Source: Paradesertivirga mongoliensis
GTDB taxonomy: Bacteria; Bacteroidota; Bacteroidia; Sphingobacteriales; Sphingobacteriaceae
DNA length: 64,000 bases
Assembly: GCF_024436395.1 (NCBI RefSeq)
Contig: NZ_JAFMZO010000002.1
Location: 124,001 to 188,000 of the forward strand
Reading direction: 5' to 3'
Under the pieces are notes generated by a model, which worked only from the letters and a program-made list of their open reading frames with translations, made no database searches and was not told the DNA's origin. This document shows positions 15,541 through 24,581 of the stretch, in pieces. A program made the position numbers and the translations under genes. Positions within the stretch are counted from its first letter, which is position 1. The number at the start of each line of letters is the position of its first letter.

Positions 15541-16719
15541 ATGAGAGCTTTAATCCTGACCTTAATATTTACTGCCCATTTTGCTTCCGGATACGCATCC
15601 TACTTAAAGGATACCACAAATGAGGTTGCAGACAGTACTTCAATCGTATTAAACCAACCCGATTCGGTAACAATTAAAGTGGTCTACCATTTATTGGAAG
15701 CTTCGGAGCTAAAGGCAGAAAAGCCGGCCGAGGCATTGAAACACTACCGCTCGGCCGTAACTATCAACAAAGTTAAAGATCCTTTATGGGAAGCTAATAT
15801 CCGCCTTGAAATGGGCAAGCTGCTTAACCGCTTAAAAAGTAAGGATGCGATAGCACAATTCCGGCTCTCGGATGCATTATACAGAAAGAAGGCATACATA
15901 CCCGGCAGAACTGATGCTATCACTGCAATTGCTAACGTTCAGGAAAAAAGCGGTCTTTTTACCGAGGCGTTGAAAAACTACAACTTATTGTATACCATTC
16001 AGGACAAAGCGCATGAATATGTAATGGCTGGAAATACTGCTTTATATGTTGCTGACGTATATCTTAAAAAGAAGAATTATCCTGAAGCCCTGAAATATGC
16101 GGAGATGGCAAAAAAGGAATACTATAAAGTTTGCCGCAAAGACAGCCTGGGCTCTACATTTTACCGGATCGCCTACATTAAAAGAATGCAAAAGAGCCCT
16201 AAACAGGCTGAACATTTTATTTTAAATGAAGCCCTCTCCTATTATCGCTCTTCCGACGACCAGGAAGGCCGCCTAAAGAGCTTCAACTTCTTAGCGAGTC
16301 TTTATCAGGATCAAAAGCGTTATTCTGAAGCTAAATGGTTCTATCTGCAGGCTAATAATCAGGCCCGTTTAATGAATGATGTTCCATCAACCATCACGTC
16401 TTTGATAAACCTGGGCGTTACAAAGATCCTTATCGGAGATCTGGCATTGGCGAAACAGGACATCACCGATGCGGAAGAATTATGCCGGACAGATAGCATT
16501 TATCTCCCGATAATGAAAAAGGCGAAAGTAAAATACGCTACGTTATTTAAGAAGCTTGATCAGCCGGTACTGGCCAATAGCTCAACAAAGAAGCCGAAAA
16601 TAACAGCAACAAAGCCCAAAAACCCTGTAAAGAAAACTAAGGTTGTTGCCAAACCTACAGCTGCTGCTGACACCGATAAAAAAGACATCGGCGAGATTGA
16701 AGTGATCGAAAGCCGCTAA
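15541..16719 (+). CDS. Secreted TPR-repeat protein, 392 aa
   Basis: A signal peptide (about 1-19) is followed by several TPR-like helical hairpins over residues 50-330, for example 'YPEALKYAEMAKKEYY' and 'RYSEAKWFYLQANNQARL'. The C-terminal 50 residues are a Lys/Pro/Ala-rich low-complexity tail. TPR arrays bind other proteins; the partner is unknown. Such arrays often form the sensor part of Bacteroidetes two-component proteins, but no kinase domain is present here. Confidence 0.75.
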   Translation: MRALILTLIFTAHFASGYASYLKDTTNEVADSTSIVLNQPDSVTIKVVYHLLEASELKAEKPAEALKHYRSAVTINKVKDPLWEANIRLEMGKLLNRLKSKDAIAQFRLSDALYRKKAYIPGRTDAITAIANVQEKSGLFTEALKNYNLLYTIQDKAHEYVMAGNTALYVADVYLKKKNYPEALKYAEMAKKEYYKVCRKDSLGSTFYRIAYIKRMQKSPKQAEHFILNEALSYYRSSDDQEGRLKSFNFLASLYQDQKRYSEAKWFYLQANNQARLMNDVPSTITSLINLGVTKILIGDLALAKQDITDAEELCRTDSIYLPIMKKAKVKYATLFKKLDQPVLANSSTKKPKITATKPKNPVKKTKVVAKPTAAADTDKKDIGEIEVIESR

Positions 16720-17013
16720 TCCGGCTTTTGCATATATCAGCCCTCCGAACACATACTTAACGTTTCCCGGGAAAACGCAGGTGTTCTCTGTTATATAAGC
16801 ATAAATATCAACAGACCGCGAACCATCTTCTATAGTTTTCAGGCTGCTTTCTCCAACCGGAAGCACTAATCCGTCTCTTTGGCTTCTCTCGATAACAGGT
16901 CTTTCACTACCTGAAAAGAGACATAAATACGAACGTCACACCACGGTCTATTTCGATAAAATTGATCTTATTTTGGAATAAATTACGGAAGTTTGTTTGC
17001 TCAATAATTAAAG
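16720..17013. other. Non-coding stretch between the TPR and PLP-enzyme genes
   Basis: No clear gene, terminator or promoter box. Short minus-strand frames near 16720-16960 look partly protein-like but are interrupted and match nothing I recognise. Confidence 0.4.
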
Positions 17014-18249
17014 ATGACTATTAAAAAAGGATTTACGACAACAACCTTACATTCAGACAGACTTTTAAAACCAGAACACGGCGCGCTTCATCAACCTATT
17101 CACACTGCTGTAACCTGGGGATTTGACGATGTAAACGGTCTTGTTGATGTATTCCAAAATAAAGCGAAAGGCTACGCCTATTCTCGTCAGGGCAACCCTA
17201 CTGTTACGGCCCTTGAGCATAAGGTGAGTCAGATGGAAAATGGTCATGCTACCATAGCTTTTTCTACCGGGATGGCCGCCATTACTGCCACAATACAAGC
17301 ACTTATAAAATCAGGCGACCATATTATTGCCAGTTCTTTCCTTTTTGGAAATAGCAGAAGCATCATGCAGACCATGATTGACATGGGCCTTGATATTTCT
17401 TTTGTAGACGCTACAGACGTCCGTAATATAAGCGGCGCAGCTAAGCCCTCTACAAAAATGGTATTTGTAGAAACCATCGCAAATCCGGCTACTCAAATAG
17501 CAGACTTAAAAGCCATTGGCGACTTTTGCGAGGGTAACAACTTCATCTATGTGGTAGATAACACCATGACTTCGCCTTATCTCTTTTCTCCGGTTACGGT
17601 AAAGGCGAGCCTGATCATCAACTCACTCACGAAATATATTGGCGGTCATGGAAACGCACTGGGAGGCAGTGTAACGGACACAGGCTTATACGACTGGGCT
17701 AATTATGCTAATATCGCCCCTGTACTCCGGCAGCAAATTCCGGCAAAAATGCAGGGCGTAAGCCAAATCAGAAAGCGGGGCTTACGCGACGGTGGAGGAA
17801 CCTTATCACCAGAGGCAGCACACAGCATTTCCGTGGGCTCGGAAACGCTGGCATTAAGACTTGAGAGGGCATGTAGTAACGCATTAACGCTCGCTAAATT
17901 TCTTGAATCTCATTCTTTAATCGACAAAGTTTATTATCCGGGGCTCGAAAGTCATCCCCAGCACGAACTCGCTTCAGAGCTCTTCCGTTATTATGGAGGA
18001 CTAATGAGTTTTGCTTTAAAACCTGAAATTGACTGCTTTAGTTTCCTTAACAAGCTTCAGTTGGTTATCAAATCGAGTAACCTTGGCGATACGAGAACTC
18101 TGGCGATACCGGTAGCTCACACTATATTTTTTGAACTGGGAGCAGAACGCCGGGCCGAGATGGCAATTCCTGATTCGATGATCCGACTATCTGTTGGAAT
18201 AGAAGATATTGAGGATCTGCTGCAAGATTTCCGTCAGGCTTTGGCTTAA
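17014..18249 (+). CDS. PLP-dependent transsulfuration-family enzyme, 411 aa
   Basis: The Cys/Met metabolism PLP family is shown by 'YSRQGNPTVTALE' (about 55-67), 'FSTGMAAI', 'VDNTMTSPYLFSP' and the PLP lysine in 'NSLTKYIGGHGNALGG' near residue 207. The N-terminal 'GFTTTTLHSDR' and the late 'RLSVGIEDIEDLL' are also typical. Members include cystathionine gamma-synthase, O-acetylhomoserine sulfhydrylase and methionine gamma-lyase, which differ at few positions. The exact reaction cannot be read from this sequence alone. The gene stands alone, and its 3' end overlaps the convergent PAS gene by four bases. Confidence 0.88.
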   Translation: MTIKKGFTTTTLHSDRLLKPEHGALHQPIHTAVTWGFDDVNGLVDVFQNKAKGYAYSRQGNPTVTALEHKVSQMENGHATIAFSTGMAAITATIQALIKSGDHIIASSFLFGNSRSIMQTMIDMGLDISFVDATDVRNISGAAKPSTKMVFVETIANPATQIADLKAIGDFCEGNNFIYVVDNTMTSPYLFSPVTVKASLIINSLTKYIGGHGNALGGSVTDTGLYDWANYANIAPVLRQQIPAKMQGVSQIRKRGLRDGGGTLSPEAAHSISVGSETLALRLERACSNALTLAKFLESHSLIDKVYYPGLESHPQHELASELFRYYGGLMSFALKPEIDCFSFLNKLQLVIKSSNLGDTRTLAIPVAHTIFFELGAERRAEMAIPDSMIRLSVGIEDIEDLLQDFRQALA

Positions 18250-18668
18250 TTATTCTCAGGCTTTGCTTTAGTTTTTTCTAATTGATCGCGCAACTCATCC
18301 ATTAAGCTCTCTTTATTAGGAAGAACAGAAACAGAGAAATAATAGCAATCTTCCAAACGGTAGTCTTTGATATTCACCCGTTGGCGGGTCACCGGCGATA
18401 CGGTAGAGATATCCGACATATGACCGTTTTGTGCATTTTTTCTCATGAGCATATAGCTGGGATCTTTTTCCAATACCGGAAACACCTCCCACATATTCTT
18501 ACCAAGTAATTCTTCTCGAGAGCGTTTGATCATGTTGCAGGCAAAAGCATTCACGAATAAATAATTCCAATTAAAATCAAGGACATAGATAGAAAATCTC
18601 AGAGCATCCATTTGCTCTAAGGGTAACTCCTTAAATTTTGAATAATTGAAAATTGGAAACTTGTGCAT
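18246..18668 (-). CDS. PAS-domain protein, 140 aa
   Basis: A single PAS-like domain spans about residues 18-115 ('FSIYVLDFNWNYLFVNAF', 'REELLGKNMWEVFP'), followed by a short charged helix. No output domain is present. It may be a stand-alone sensor module that feeds a kinase; several PAS proteins lie nearby. It is convergent with the PLP-enzyme gene, with a four-base overlap. Confidence 0.75.
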   Translation of the reverse strand: MHKFPIFNYSKFKELPLEQMDALRFSIYVLDFNWNYLFVNAFACNMIKRSREELLGKNMWEVFPVLEKDPSYMLMRKNAQNGHMSDISTVSPVTRQRVNIKDYRLEDCYYFSVSVLPNKESLMDELRDQLEKTKAKPENN

Positions 18669-18741
18669 TACCCAAAATACAATTTAAGCCCTAATTGTTT
18701 GGGAATGGACCGAACTGGGCATGTCCCCTATCCTTAATCAA

Positions 18742-19155
18742 TTAGATTTGCTCCATAACCAGAATATCAGTGTCATTACTCCCATTTACATGTTCCATTT
18801 TCACTACGCTATACGATTTCTCTGTAAAGCTCCATTGCGCATTAAGTCCTTCCAGGAAAATAGAATTGAAATTAAGAATCAATTTATTATCTGATTCCTT
18901 TGTGCCGGGGCTCCAGGTCCCGTTAACGGTCGAAGTCCCTTTAACAGCAGTAACGTTGCCATTGCTGTTAAATGTAAAAACGTAACCGGTGTACGCATTG
19001 GTCTCGTTCGCTCCATTATCGGCGTAATAACTTACCTTCCATTTACCCTGTTTCATAATAGGGCTTGTTGCAGGCGGTTCATCAGCTTTGCTGCATGCTG
19101 AGATTAATAGAACCAGTACCATCAAAGGAATCAATGTGTTTTTAAGGTGTTTCAT
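18742..19155 (-). CDS. Lipocalin-like lipoprotein, 137 aa
   Basis: The start is placed at the ATG at 19155, which gives a normal signal peptide with lipobox 'LLISACS'; upstream in-frame codons would add an unlikely hydrophilic head. The mature part is beta-rich with 'GKWKVSYYADNG' and 'VNGTWSPG', like small lipocalin-type Bacteroidetes lipoproteins. It probably resides in the outer membrane or periplasm; its ligand is unknown. Confidence 0.75.
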   Translation of the reverse strand: MKHLKNTLIPLMVLVLLISACSKADEPPATSPIMKQGKWKVSYYADNGANETNAYTGYVFTFNSNGNVTAVKGTSTVNGTWSPGTKESDNKLILNFNSIFLEGLNAQWSFTEKSYSVVKMEHVNGSNDTDILVMEQI

Positions 19156-19380
19156 ACAATTATCTAAGTGCGTATATAAATGATTTAACATCAGGTTTGT
19201 TTTAATTCCAGGTTATTTAAGAAAATATTTCGCCCTGGCAAGCTATTATTTCGTTCCTTTTTAATAGGGGTTAACTATTAAATAAGCCTTGTAATTACTT
19301 TGACAACGATTTAATGCATAGATCTTGAGCAAAATATTTTTCCCGCTGCAACGTAGACGGGCCGACACCAAATCAATTAA

Positions 19381-19878
19381 ATGCAATTGGAACACCCCCC
19401 GGTAGCGAATTCTGATAGCCGCCGCTCAATCGCAAAAGAAAAATTCATTATTCTTTTGGTAGACGACATTAAGGAGAATTTCCTTACTCTGGAAAAATTG
19501 CTTGATACCGATAATCGCTGTTTTCTTAAGGCCACATCTGGCCCGGATGCGCTGGAGATGGTTCGACTCCATCCTGAGGTCAGTTTAATATTGCTGGATG
19601 TGCATATGCCCGGGATGAGCGGATTTGAGGTGGCTAAAACCCTTAATTCAAACCCGCAAACCTGTAATATTCCGTTCATTTTCGTTACAGCCAACCGTAT
19701 TGAGGATAAGAATATTTTAGAGGGCTTCCAAAAAGGCGCAGTAGACTATTTGATCAAGCCCTTAAACCCGAATATAACAAGAGCTAAAGTTGCAGTATTT
19801 GAGCGACTTTTCTTCCTGAAAACGGAACCTTCTCGGCGGCTAACATCCTGGCAAACGCTGTTAAAGATTTTAGATTAG
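19381..19878 (+). CDS. Receiver-domain response regulator with an aberrant C-terminus
   Basis: A complete receiver domain covers residues 20-140: acidic pair in 'LLVDDIKEN', phosphoacceptor Asp in 'LILLDVHMPGMSGFEV', 'FVTAN' and Lys in 'DYLIKPLNP'. The phrase 'TRAKVAVFERL' is the start of the linker normally followed by a coiled coil and further domains. Here it stops after about 10 residues of homology, and the last ~20 residues are read out of frame through an S41-peptidase fragment. The gene is therefore the truncated head of a longer signalling protein. The receiver itself may still fold. Confidence 0.8.
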   Translation: MQLEHPPVANSDSRRSIAKEKFIILLVDDIKENFLTLEKLLDTDNRCFLKATSGPDALEMVRLHPEVSLILLDVHMPGMSGFEVAKTLNSNPQTCNIPFIFVTANRIEDKNILEGFQKGAVDYLIKPLNPNITRAKVAVFERLFFLKTEPSRRLTSWQTLLKILD

Positions 19879-20154
19879 GGCTCCTGGTTGGCGAGAGCAC
19901 TGCCGAGCCTTGTAACGAATATTCGGATATGCTTAACTTTATTACCCGATACTCGGCTAGTTGCGCGCAGCTCACTAAAATATTATGTGAGGGCGAATGG
20001 CGACAAAAACAATAAAGAAGGCGTGGTTCCGGATTTCCTTATCAAACCTTCGGGTAGCGACCTTAGCAACCGAAAAGATGTAGTACTTGATTTTGCCATT
20101 AAACTTCTTGAGAAGACCGAAACCTCGGCCCAAAACCTGCCTGAAGTTAAATAA
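19820..20154 (+). pseudogene. Remnant of an S41-family peptidase (C-terminal part), frameshifted
   Basis: Reading GGA-ACC from 19822 gives 'GTFSAANILANAVKDFRLGL' and then 'LVGESTAEPCNEYSDMLNF', the active-site Ser region of S41 (tail-specific) peptidases. The frame is then lost near 19940. It continues in another frame as 'LPDTRLVARSSLKYYVRANG' and ends with 'GVVPDFLIKP' and 'VVLDFAIKLLEK', the usual S41 C-terminus. The 5' two-thirds are missing and replaced by the receiver-domain gene. Confidence 0.75.
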
Positions 20155-20163
20155 CACGAAAAG

Positions 20164-21861
20164 CTAATCCTGCAAGGATGATGTAATTTCGGCTACTCCT
20201 TTTAGAACGCTATCCAGTTCGTCGCTGCTTTCTTTCAGCATTTTTAACAGATCTTCCCGATCCTCCTCGTGTGCTTGCAGCAATAAATTCACCAATCCCA
20301 GGATGTTTGCCAGAGGCTTCCTAACATGGTGCGAATTAGTATGAGCAATCTTGAGCATTTTCTGATTGTGTTTAAATATCTCCCACTCCTTCTGCTTTAG
20401 TTGAGTAATATCCTGCATCGAGCCAATCACCCGCACACATTCTCCATCTTCATTGCATATTACGAAGCCCCGGTCGAGGAAATTCTTATAAGACCCATCA
20501 GCACATTTGAAACGATATTCTTCCGACCAGGTGCCGGCTTGCCGGATGAATTGTGCCATACGCTCGGCCACCCTGTCTCTGTCTTCAGGATGTAGGTTTG
20601 AAATCCACCATTTACCGTTACTGTATTCTTCGCATCGTTCGTAACCCAATGTCTTTTCAAATGCCATCCCCCAGTCTACTGTGTCAGACAGGATATTCCA
20701 ATCCCAAATGATATCGTTAGTAGCTCTTGAAAGCATATCATATCGCTCCTTACTTTCTTTAATAAGTGCTTGCGTCTTGATCCGCTCGGTAACGTCTTTA
20801 AAATAGACGGAAAAGCCTCCACTAGAAGGATATGCGGTAACGTCAAGCCAAATATCCAGCCGTGATGAATACTCTTCAAAATGAATAGGAACCATTTTTT
20901 GCAAAGCTTCAAGGTATTGAGGGTAAAACCGAACCAGAACAGATTCGTCAAAAACCTCCCACAATCGTTTATTCAGAATTTTTTGGCGAGGCATCTGTAA
21001 AATGCGTTCTGCTTCACTATTCCAGTGTGTAACCAGCCAGTTGTCGTCTATTGTAAAAAAACCATCCGTTATGCTCTCAAGAATACTGACTATCCGCTGG
21101 CTTTGTTCCCTGGCTTTTATCTCTGCACTCATTTTCTCAGTAGCATCTCTCGCAATGCTAAACATGGTCTGTTCAGTATTATCCCAGCGTGCCGACCAAA
21201 CGAGAGGAATCAGGGATCCATCTTTTTTTATATATCGGTTCTGGAAGTTTCTTACTTCAAGTCCTAGCATCAGATCCTGCGAAATCTTTATGCTGTCTGC
21301 TTTGTCTTCATTACATACGAAATCAAGGTATGGTCTGCCGATAAGCTCGTCGGGCGAATATCCCCATACCTTCTCCGAAGCGCGACTGCATTGCACAAAC
21401 CGGCCTTCAGCGTCAAAAGAGCAAATTACATCAATAGAGTTGTCGAGGATCTTTTGTAAATCTGAAGCCTGTTTGTTAATCGTAGATCGATAATCGAGTA
21501 TATCCTGCAGATCCAACACTAATACCAGTCGGCAATCCGTATCATTATAACGGAGAGGATACGAACAGATCTGTACCCAAAATACTTTTCCATTTTTATC
21601 CTGATGGCGAAAATCCCAACGCTGACTTTTATTCACCCTAACCTCATTAACAATCCCGTGAAATCTTTTTTGTTCTTCCTCAGGCCTAAGTTCTTTGATT
21701 GTCATCGTTAAAAACTCTTCCTGTGAATAACCATAAACATCTGTAGCTGTCTTATTTACAAATAAAATTCGCCAATCTTCTGTTTTGTAGATCCACATTG
21801 GCTGAGGGTTCTCCTGAAATAGAAGTTCGAGTACTTCTTTGGGGTTATTCATGCTATCCAT
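20164..21861 (-). CDS. Multi-PAS sensor protein with a histidine phosphotransfer-like end but no ATPase domain, 565 aa
   Basis: Four PAS/PAC units can be followed: about 8-120, 130-245, 250-360 and 370-500 ('DWNILSDTVDWGMAFEKTLG', 'GSMQDITQLKQKE'). The C-terminal 60 residues form a HisKA-like helical pair with 'AHTNSHHVRKPLANILGLVN', where a His followed by R-K-P is the likely phosphoacceptor. The protein stops right after this helix pair, and no N, G1 or G2 box is found before or after the stop. It would need another kinase for phosphorylation, or act only as a dimeric sensor. Confidence 0.85.
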   Translation of the reverse strand: MDSMNNPKEVLELLFQENPQPMWIYKTEDWRILFVNKTATDVYGYSQEEFLTMTIKELRPEEEQKRFHGIVNEVRVNKSQRWDFRHQDKNGKVFWVQICSYPLRYNDTDCRLVLVLDLQDILDYRSTINKQASDLQKILDNSIDVICSFDAEGRFVQCSRASEKVWGYSPDELIGRPYLDFVCNEDKADSIKISQDLMLGLEVRNFQNRYIKKDGSLIPLVWSARWDNTEQTMFSIARDATEKMSAEIKAREQSQRIVSILESITDGFFTIDDNWLVTHWNSEAERILQMPRQKILNKRLWEVFDESVLVRFYPQYLEALQKMVPIHFEEYSSRLDIWLDVTAYPSSGGFSVYFKDVTERIKTQALIKESKERYDMLSRATNDIIWDWNILSDTVDWGMAFEKTLGYERCEEYSNGKWWISNLHPEDRDRVAERMAQFIRQAGTWSEEYRFKCADGSYKNFLDRGFVICNEDGECVRVIGSMQDITQLKQKEWEIFKHNQKMLKIAHTNSHHVRKPLANILGLVNLLLQAHEEDREDLLKMLKESSDELDSVLKGVAEITSSLQD

Positions 21862-22229
21862 GCGCAGGAACGTCTTGTCTAAAATTGTGATAAGGATAAA
21901 TTTGGTAACAGGGTCAGGCGTACGGTTTTATCCCCCGAAAGGTTACAGAAAGTCACCGGATTTATGGCTTCTTTTATACCGGTAAGCCAATTCTTTACTA
22001 TTTCCGTACCCAAATTAAGTCCTGAATGAGGCCCTTTATTGTCGCTATTTTTCCTCCTGCTTTGGAGATACAAAGGCATAGAATGTAGAATCAAACAAAT
22101 ATTTTAGAGTGAGTCGTATCTTGGTTCTGCCGAGATATCTTTATTTTGTCGCCAGGGAAAAACAAAGACCTGAAACATCATATTTTATTGGAGCAGCGAT
22201 AAGCCGCCGCATTTCTTAAATTTGTATGC
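21862..22229. other. Non-coding region between divergent PAS-sensor and monooxygenase genes
   Basis: Apart from the -7 box at 22217-22224 I see no recognisable gene or RNA in this stretch. A 71-codon minus-strand frame has no support. Confidence 0.5.
22217..22224 (+). promoter_or_regulatory. TAAATTTG -7 box five bases before the ATG
   Basis: It matches TAnnTTTG exactly. With the start site expected about 6 bases later, the transcript would begin at or near the ATG at 22230. No well-spaced -33 box is visible. Confidence 0.5.
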
Positions 22230-23258
22230 ATGAAAAAAATTGGATTTCTATCGTTCGGACATTGGTCCGATCATCCTTCATATAAAACCCGTACAGCAGC
22301 AGACACCTTGCTTCAATCGATCGACCTGGCGGTGGCCGCCGAACAATTAGGCTTAGATGGCGCTTATTTTCGCGTACACCATTTTGCAGCTCAACTGGCA
22401 TCGCCATTTCCGTTGTTATCAGCCATCGGCGCCAAAACAAACAAGATTGAGATCGGAACGGGCGTGATCGATATGCGGTATGAAAACCCGCTTTATATGG
22501 TAGAGGATGCCGGTGCTGCCGATCTGATCTCGGGTGGTCGATTACAATTGGGCATCAGCAGAGGCTCGCCTGAACAGGTAATTGAAGGCTGGCGCCACTT
22601 TGGCTACGAACCTGCAGAAGGTGAAACCGACGCTGATATGGGACGAAAAAAAGCGTTGGAATTTTTGGATAAACTAAAAGGTATCGGATTTGCACAGCCT
22701 AATCCCTATCCCATGTTTCCTAATCCGCCCGGATTGCTGCGCTTAGAGCCCCACTCTGTGGGATTGCGGGATCGTATCTGGTGGGGAGCTGCATCGAATG
22801 CTACAGCTGTTTGGGCGGCCGAGAACGGAATGCACCTTCAGAGTTCGACCCTTAAATTCGATGAGGGCGGCAAGCCATTCCATGTACAGCAGGCGGAACA
22901 GATACGGGCATTTAAGGAAGCCTGGAGAAAAGCCGGACACCAGCACAAGCCGAGAGTTTCGGTGAGCCGGTCAATTTTCGCACTGGTAACAGATGATGAC
23001 AGATATTACTTCGGCGGACAGGGTAAAACGGCTGATAGTTTCGGCTACATAGAGCGTGACCAACGGGCTGTATTTGGAAAGAGCTATGCAGCGGAGCCTG
23101 ATAAACTAATCGACGAGCTGGCAAACGACGAAGCGATACAGGAAGCAGATACCCTATTGTTAACGATACCCAATACTTTGGGTGTTGATTACAATGTGCA
23201 TGTATTGTCCTCCATTTTGGAGCACGTAGCTCCGGGACTGGGCTGGCGCGAGGATTAA
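22230..23258 (+). CDS. Luciferase-like (LLM class) flavin-dependent monooxygenase, 342 aa
   Basis: A TIM-barrel LLM fold is indicated by 'LAVAAEQLGLDGAYFRVHHF' (about 33-52), 'KIEIGTGVIDMRYENP', 'ISGGRLQLGISRGSPEQVI' and 'RIWWGAASNATAVWAAENGM'. These proteins use reduced flavin to oxidise small organic molecules; the substrate cannot be inferred. The gene is monocistronic. The -7 box just upstream fixes the start. Confidence 0.88.
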   Translation: MKKIGFLSFGHWSDHPSYKTRTAADTLLQSIDLAVAAEQLGLDGAYFRVHHFAAQLASPFPLLSAIGAKTNKIEIGTGVIDMRYENPLYMVEDAGAADLISGGRLQLGISRGSPEQVIEGWRHFGYEPAEGETDADMGRKKALEFLDKLKGIGFAQPNPYPMFPNPPGLLRLEPHSVGLRDRIWWGAASNATAVWAAENGMHLQSSTLKFDEGGKPFHVQQAEQIRAFKEAWRKAGHQHKPRVSVSRSIFALVTDDDRYYFGGQGKTADSFGYIERDQRAVFGKSYAAEPDKLIDELANDEAIQEADTLLLTIPNTLGVDYNVHVLSSILEHVAPGLGWRED

Positions 23259-23449
23259 TTCGGTTTATCCAGCGGAAAAGGTTGCCCTGCCTTGTGGCTA
23301 AGCGGGTGAAGGTTCTACTTTAAGGTGATTGATGCCTTCACCAACCACCATATTTCCATTTGTCACCCCGCGTGCAGGAATCTTCTATGTACCCGATTCT
23401 ACCCTAAAGTTGTCGTGTTTACCACCCGCCAGCATAAATGTATACCTTT

Positions 23450-23457
23450 ATATTTGT
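23450..23457 (+). promoter_or_regulatory. TATATTTG -7 box upstream of the DoxX-like gene
   Basis: It matches TAnnTTTG and lies 39 bases before the ATG. No convincing -33 box. Confidence 0.45.
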
Positions 23458-23496
23458 CGTATAAATAAAATCTTATTCAACAAATAGAAAAACAAC

Positions 23497-23871
23497 ATGA
23501 AAAAAACGAAAATCATTTACTGGATCTTCACTGTGCTGCTTATAGCCCTGATGCTCATGTCGGCAGTAACCAGTTTCATGCCTAACCCCCAGGGCGAAGC
23601 TATGATGAAGACCATTGGCTACCCGTATGACGTGCTGTATCTTCTGTCCGTCGCAAAAATACTAGGCATTATTGCTTTGCTGGTGCCAGGATTCTCCCGT
23701 CTCAAAGAATGGGCCTACGCCGGATTTACATTCGATCTTATCGGTGCAACATATGCTTTCATAATGGTGGGTACTCCCATTGCGGATCTTGTATTCATGC
23801 TGGCCGGCCTGGTATTTGTATTTGGCTCATACATTTCTCACCACAAATTATTGCGGGAAAAGCGAGCTTAA
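23497..23871 (+). CDS. DoxX-like small membrane protein, 124 aa
   Basis: Four transmembrane helices at about 7-24, 45-64, 72-92 and 95-114 fit the DoxX_2 family, with 'VAKILGIIALLVPGFSRLKE' and 'AYAGFTFDLIGATYAF'. These proteins are often linked to redox or thiol stress, but the reaction is unclear. The preceding 238 bases carry no gene. Confidence 0.82.
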   Translation: MKKTKIIYWIFTVLLIALMLMSAVTSFMPNPQGEAMMKTIGYPYDVLYLLSVAKILGIIALLVPGFSRLKEWAYAGFTFDLIGATYAFIMVGTPIADLVFMLAGLVFVFGSYISHHKLLREKRA

Positions 23872-23955
23872 TTCTTTTAATGGGTGCGGGTATGACTCAT
23901 GCTGTCGGGTACGTTAAGCGGGGTGCATCTCGAATTGAAGATAAAAGCGAATTCT

Positions 23956-23991
23956 GCAACACAAGGTCTCTCGCAAAGAGCCCTGTGTTGC
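23956..23991. repeat. Long imperfect hairpin after the DoxX-like gene
   Basis: GCAACACAAGG and CCTGTGTTGC pair with one bulge around an inner CTCT/AGAG stem. It lies 85 bases after the stop and has no T-run. Confidence 0.55.
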
Positions 23992-24077
23992 GGTTCAGAT
24001 ATATTACTGAGGATACAATCCGACAACAGGAACTTCGAAATTACAATTCCTGAAGAGCAAGAGAGCAAACCAAGGCT

Positions 24078-24434
24078 CTATACCGCCATTTGCATCAAAC
24101 TGGCACATTCCATCGCCACTTTTTGATTATGTTCATTAGCCAGATTCTTGTGATTGATGGCGTCTACAATCGTACCTATAAAGCAAAGTCCGCAGGTAAA
24201 GAAATAAAGAACCCCCATACCTATTTGTCCCATAATAAACCTTTGTATTCCAGCGAAGCCAAACAGGCCGATTAAAGTAAAGAGAAGTATTTCGTCTGGT
24301 TTCTGCCTCTTCTGTGAGTAAAACGAAATAAAGGTTTGAGATTGCTGCTCAGTCATTCCCGCCGTTATATGGGTAACAAAGGAAAACTCCTCGGCAGTGA
24401 TTCCTCTCAAGCTATAAAGTAGGTTTTTATCCAT
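24078..24434 (-). CDS. TM2-domain membrane protein, 118 aa
   Basis: The C-terminal half carries a TM2 domain: two hydrophobic helices around 'GFAGIQRFIMGQIGMGVLYF' and 'CGLCFIGTIVDAI' (about residues 54-92). The N-terminal 45 residues are soluble. TM2 proteins are small inner-membrane proteins of unclear role. Its promoter box TATCTTTG lies at 24469-24476. Confidence 0.82.
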   Translation of the reverse strand: MDKNLLYSLRGITAEEFSFVTHITAGMTEQQSQTFISFYSQKRQKPDEILLFTLIGLFGFAGIQRFIMGQIGMGVLYFFTCGLCFIGTIVDAINHKNLANEHNQKVAMECASLMQMAV

Positions 24435-24468
24435 GATCTTATTGATGTTAAATCTTTTAATGTTGAAC

Positions 24469-24476
24469 CAAAGATA
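24469..24476 (-). promoter_or_regulatory. TATCTTTG -7 box for the TM2 gene
   Basis: Exact TAnnTTTG match on the minus strand, 34 bases before the ATG at 24434. Confidence 0.5.
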
Positions 24477-24581
24477 GGTTCGAAGAAAAGATTAAAAATA
24501 AGAATTAGGCAGACAGGAGAATTTTACAGGTCAATCACGGATTCGGGCCGGTGAAAAATATCTGCAGCCCAAATTCAGAAT

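Noticed and set aside
16582..16866. Minus-strand 94-codon frame after the TPR gene
   Set aside because: It overlaps the real TPR gene, ends in low-complexity Cys/Phe-rich sequence and has no support from a start, promoter or family.
23330..23400. Dispersed genomic repeat before the DoxX-like gene
   Set aside because: The sequence around 'GTCACCCCGCGTGCAGGAATC' vaguely resembles degenerate Bacteroidetes repeats, but only one copy is in the window, so it cannot be supported.
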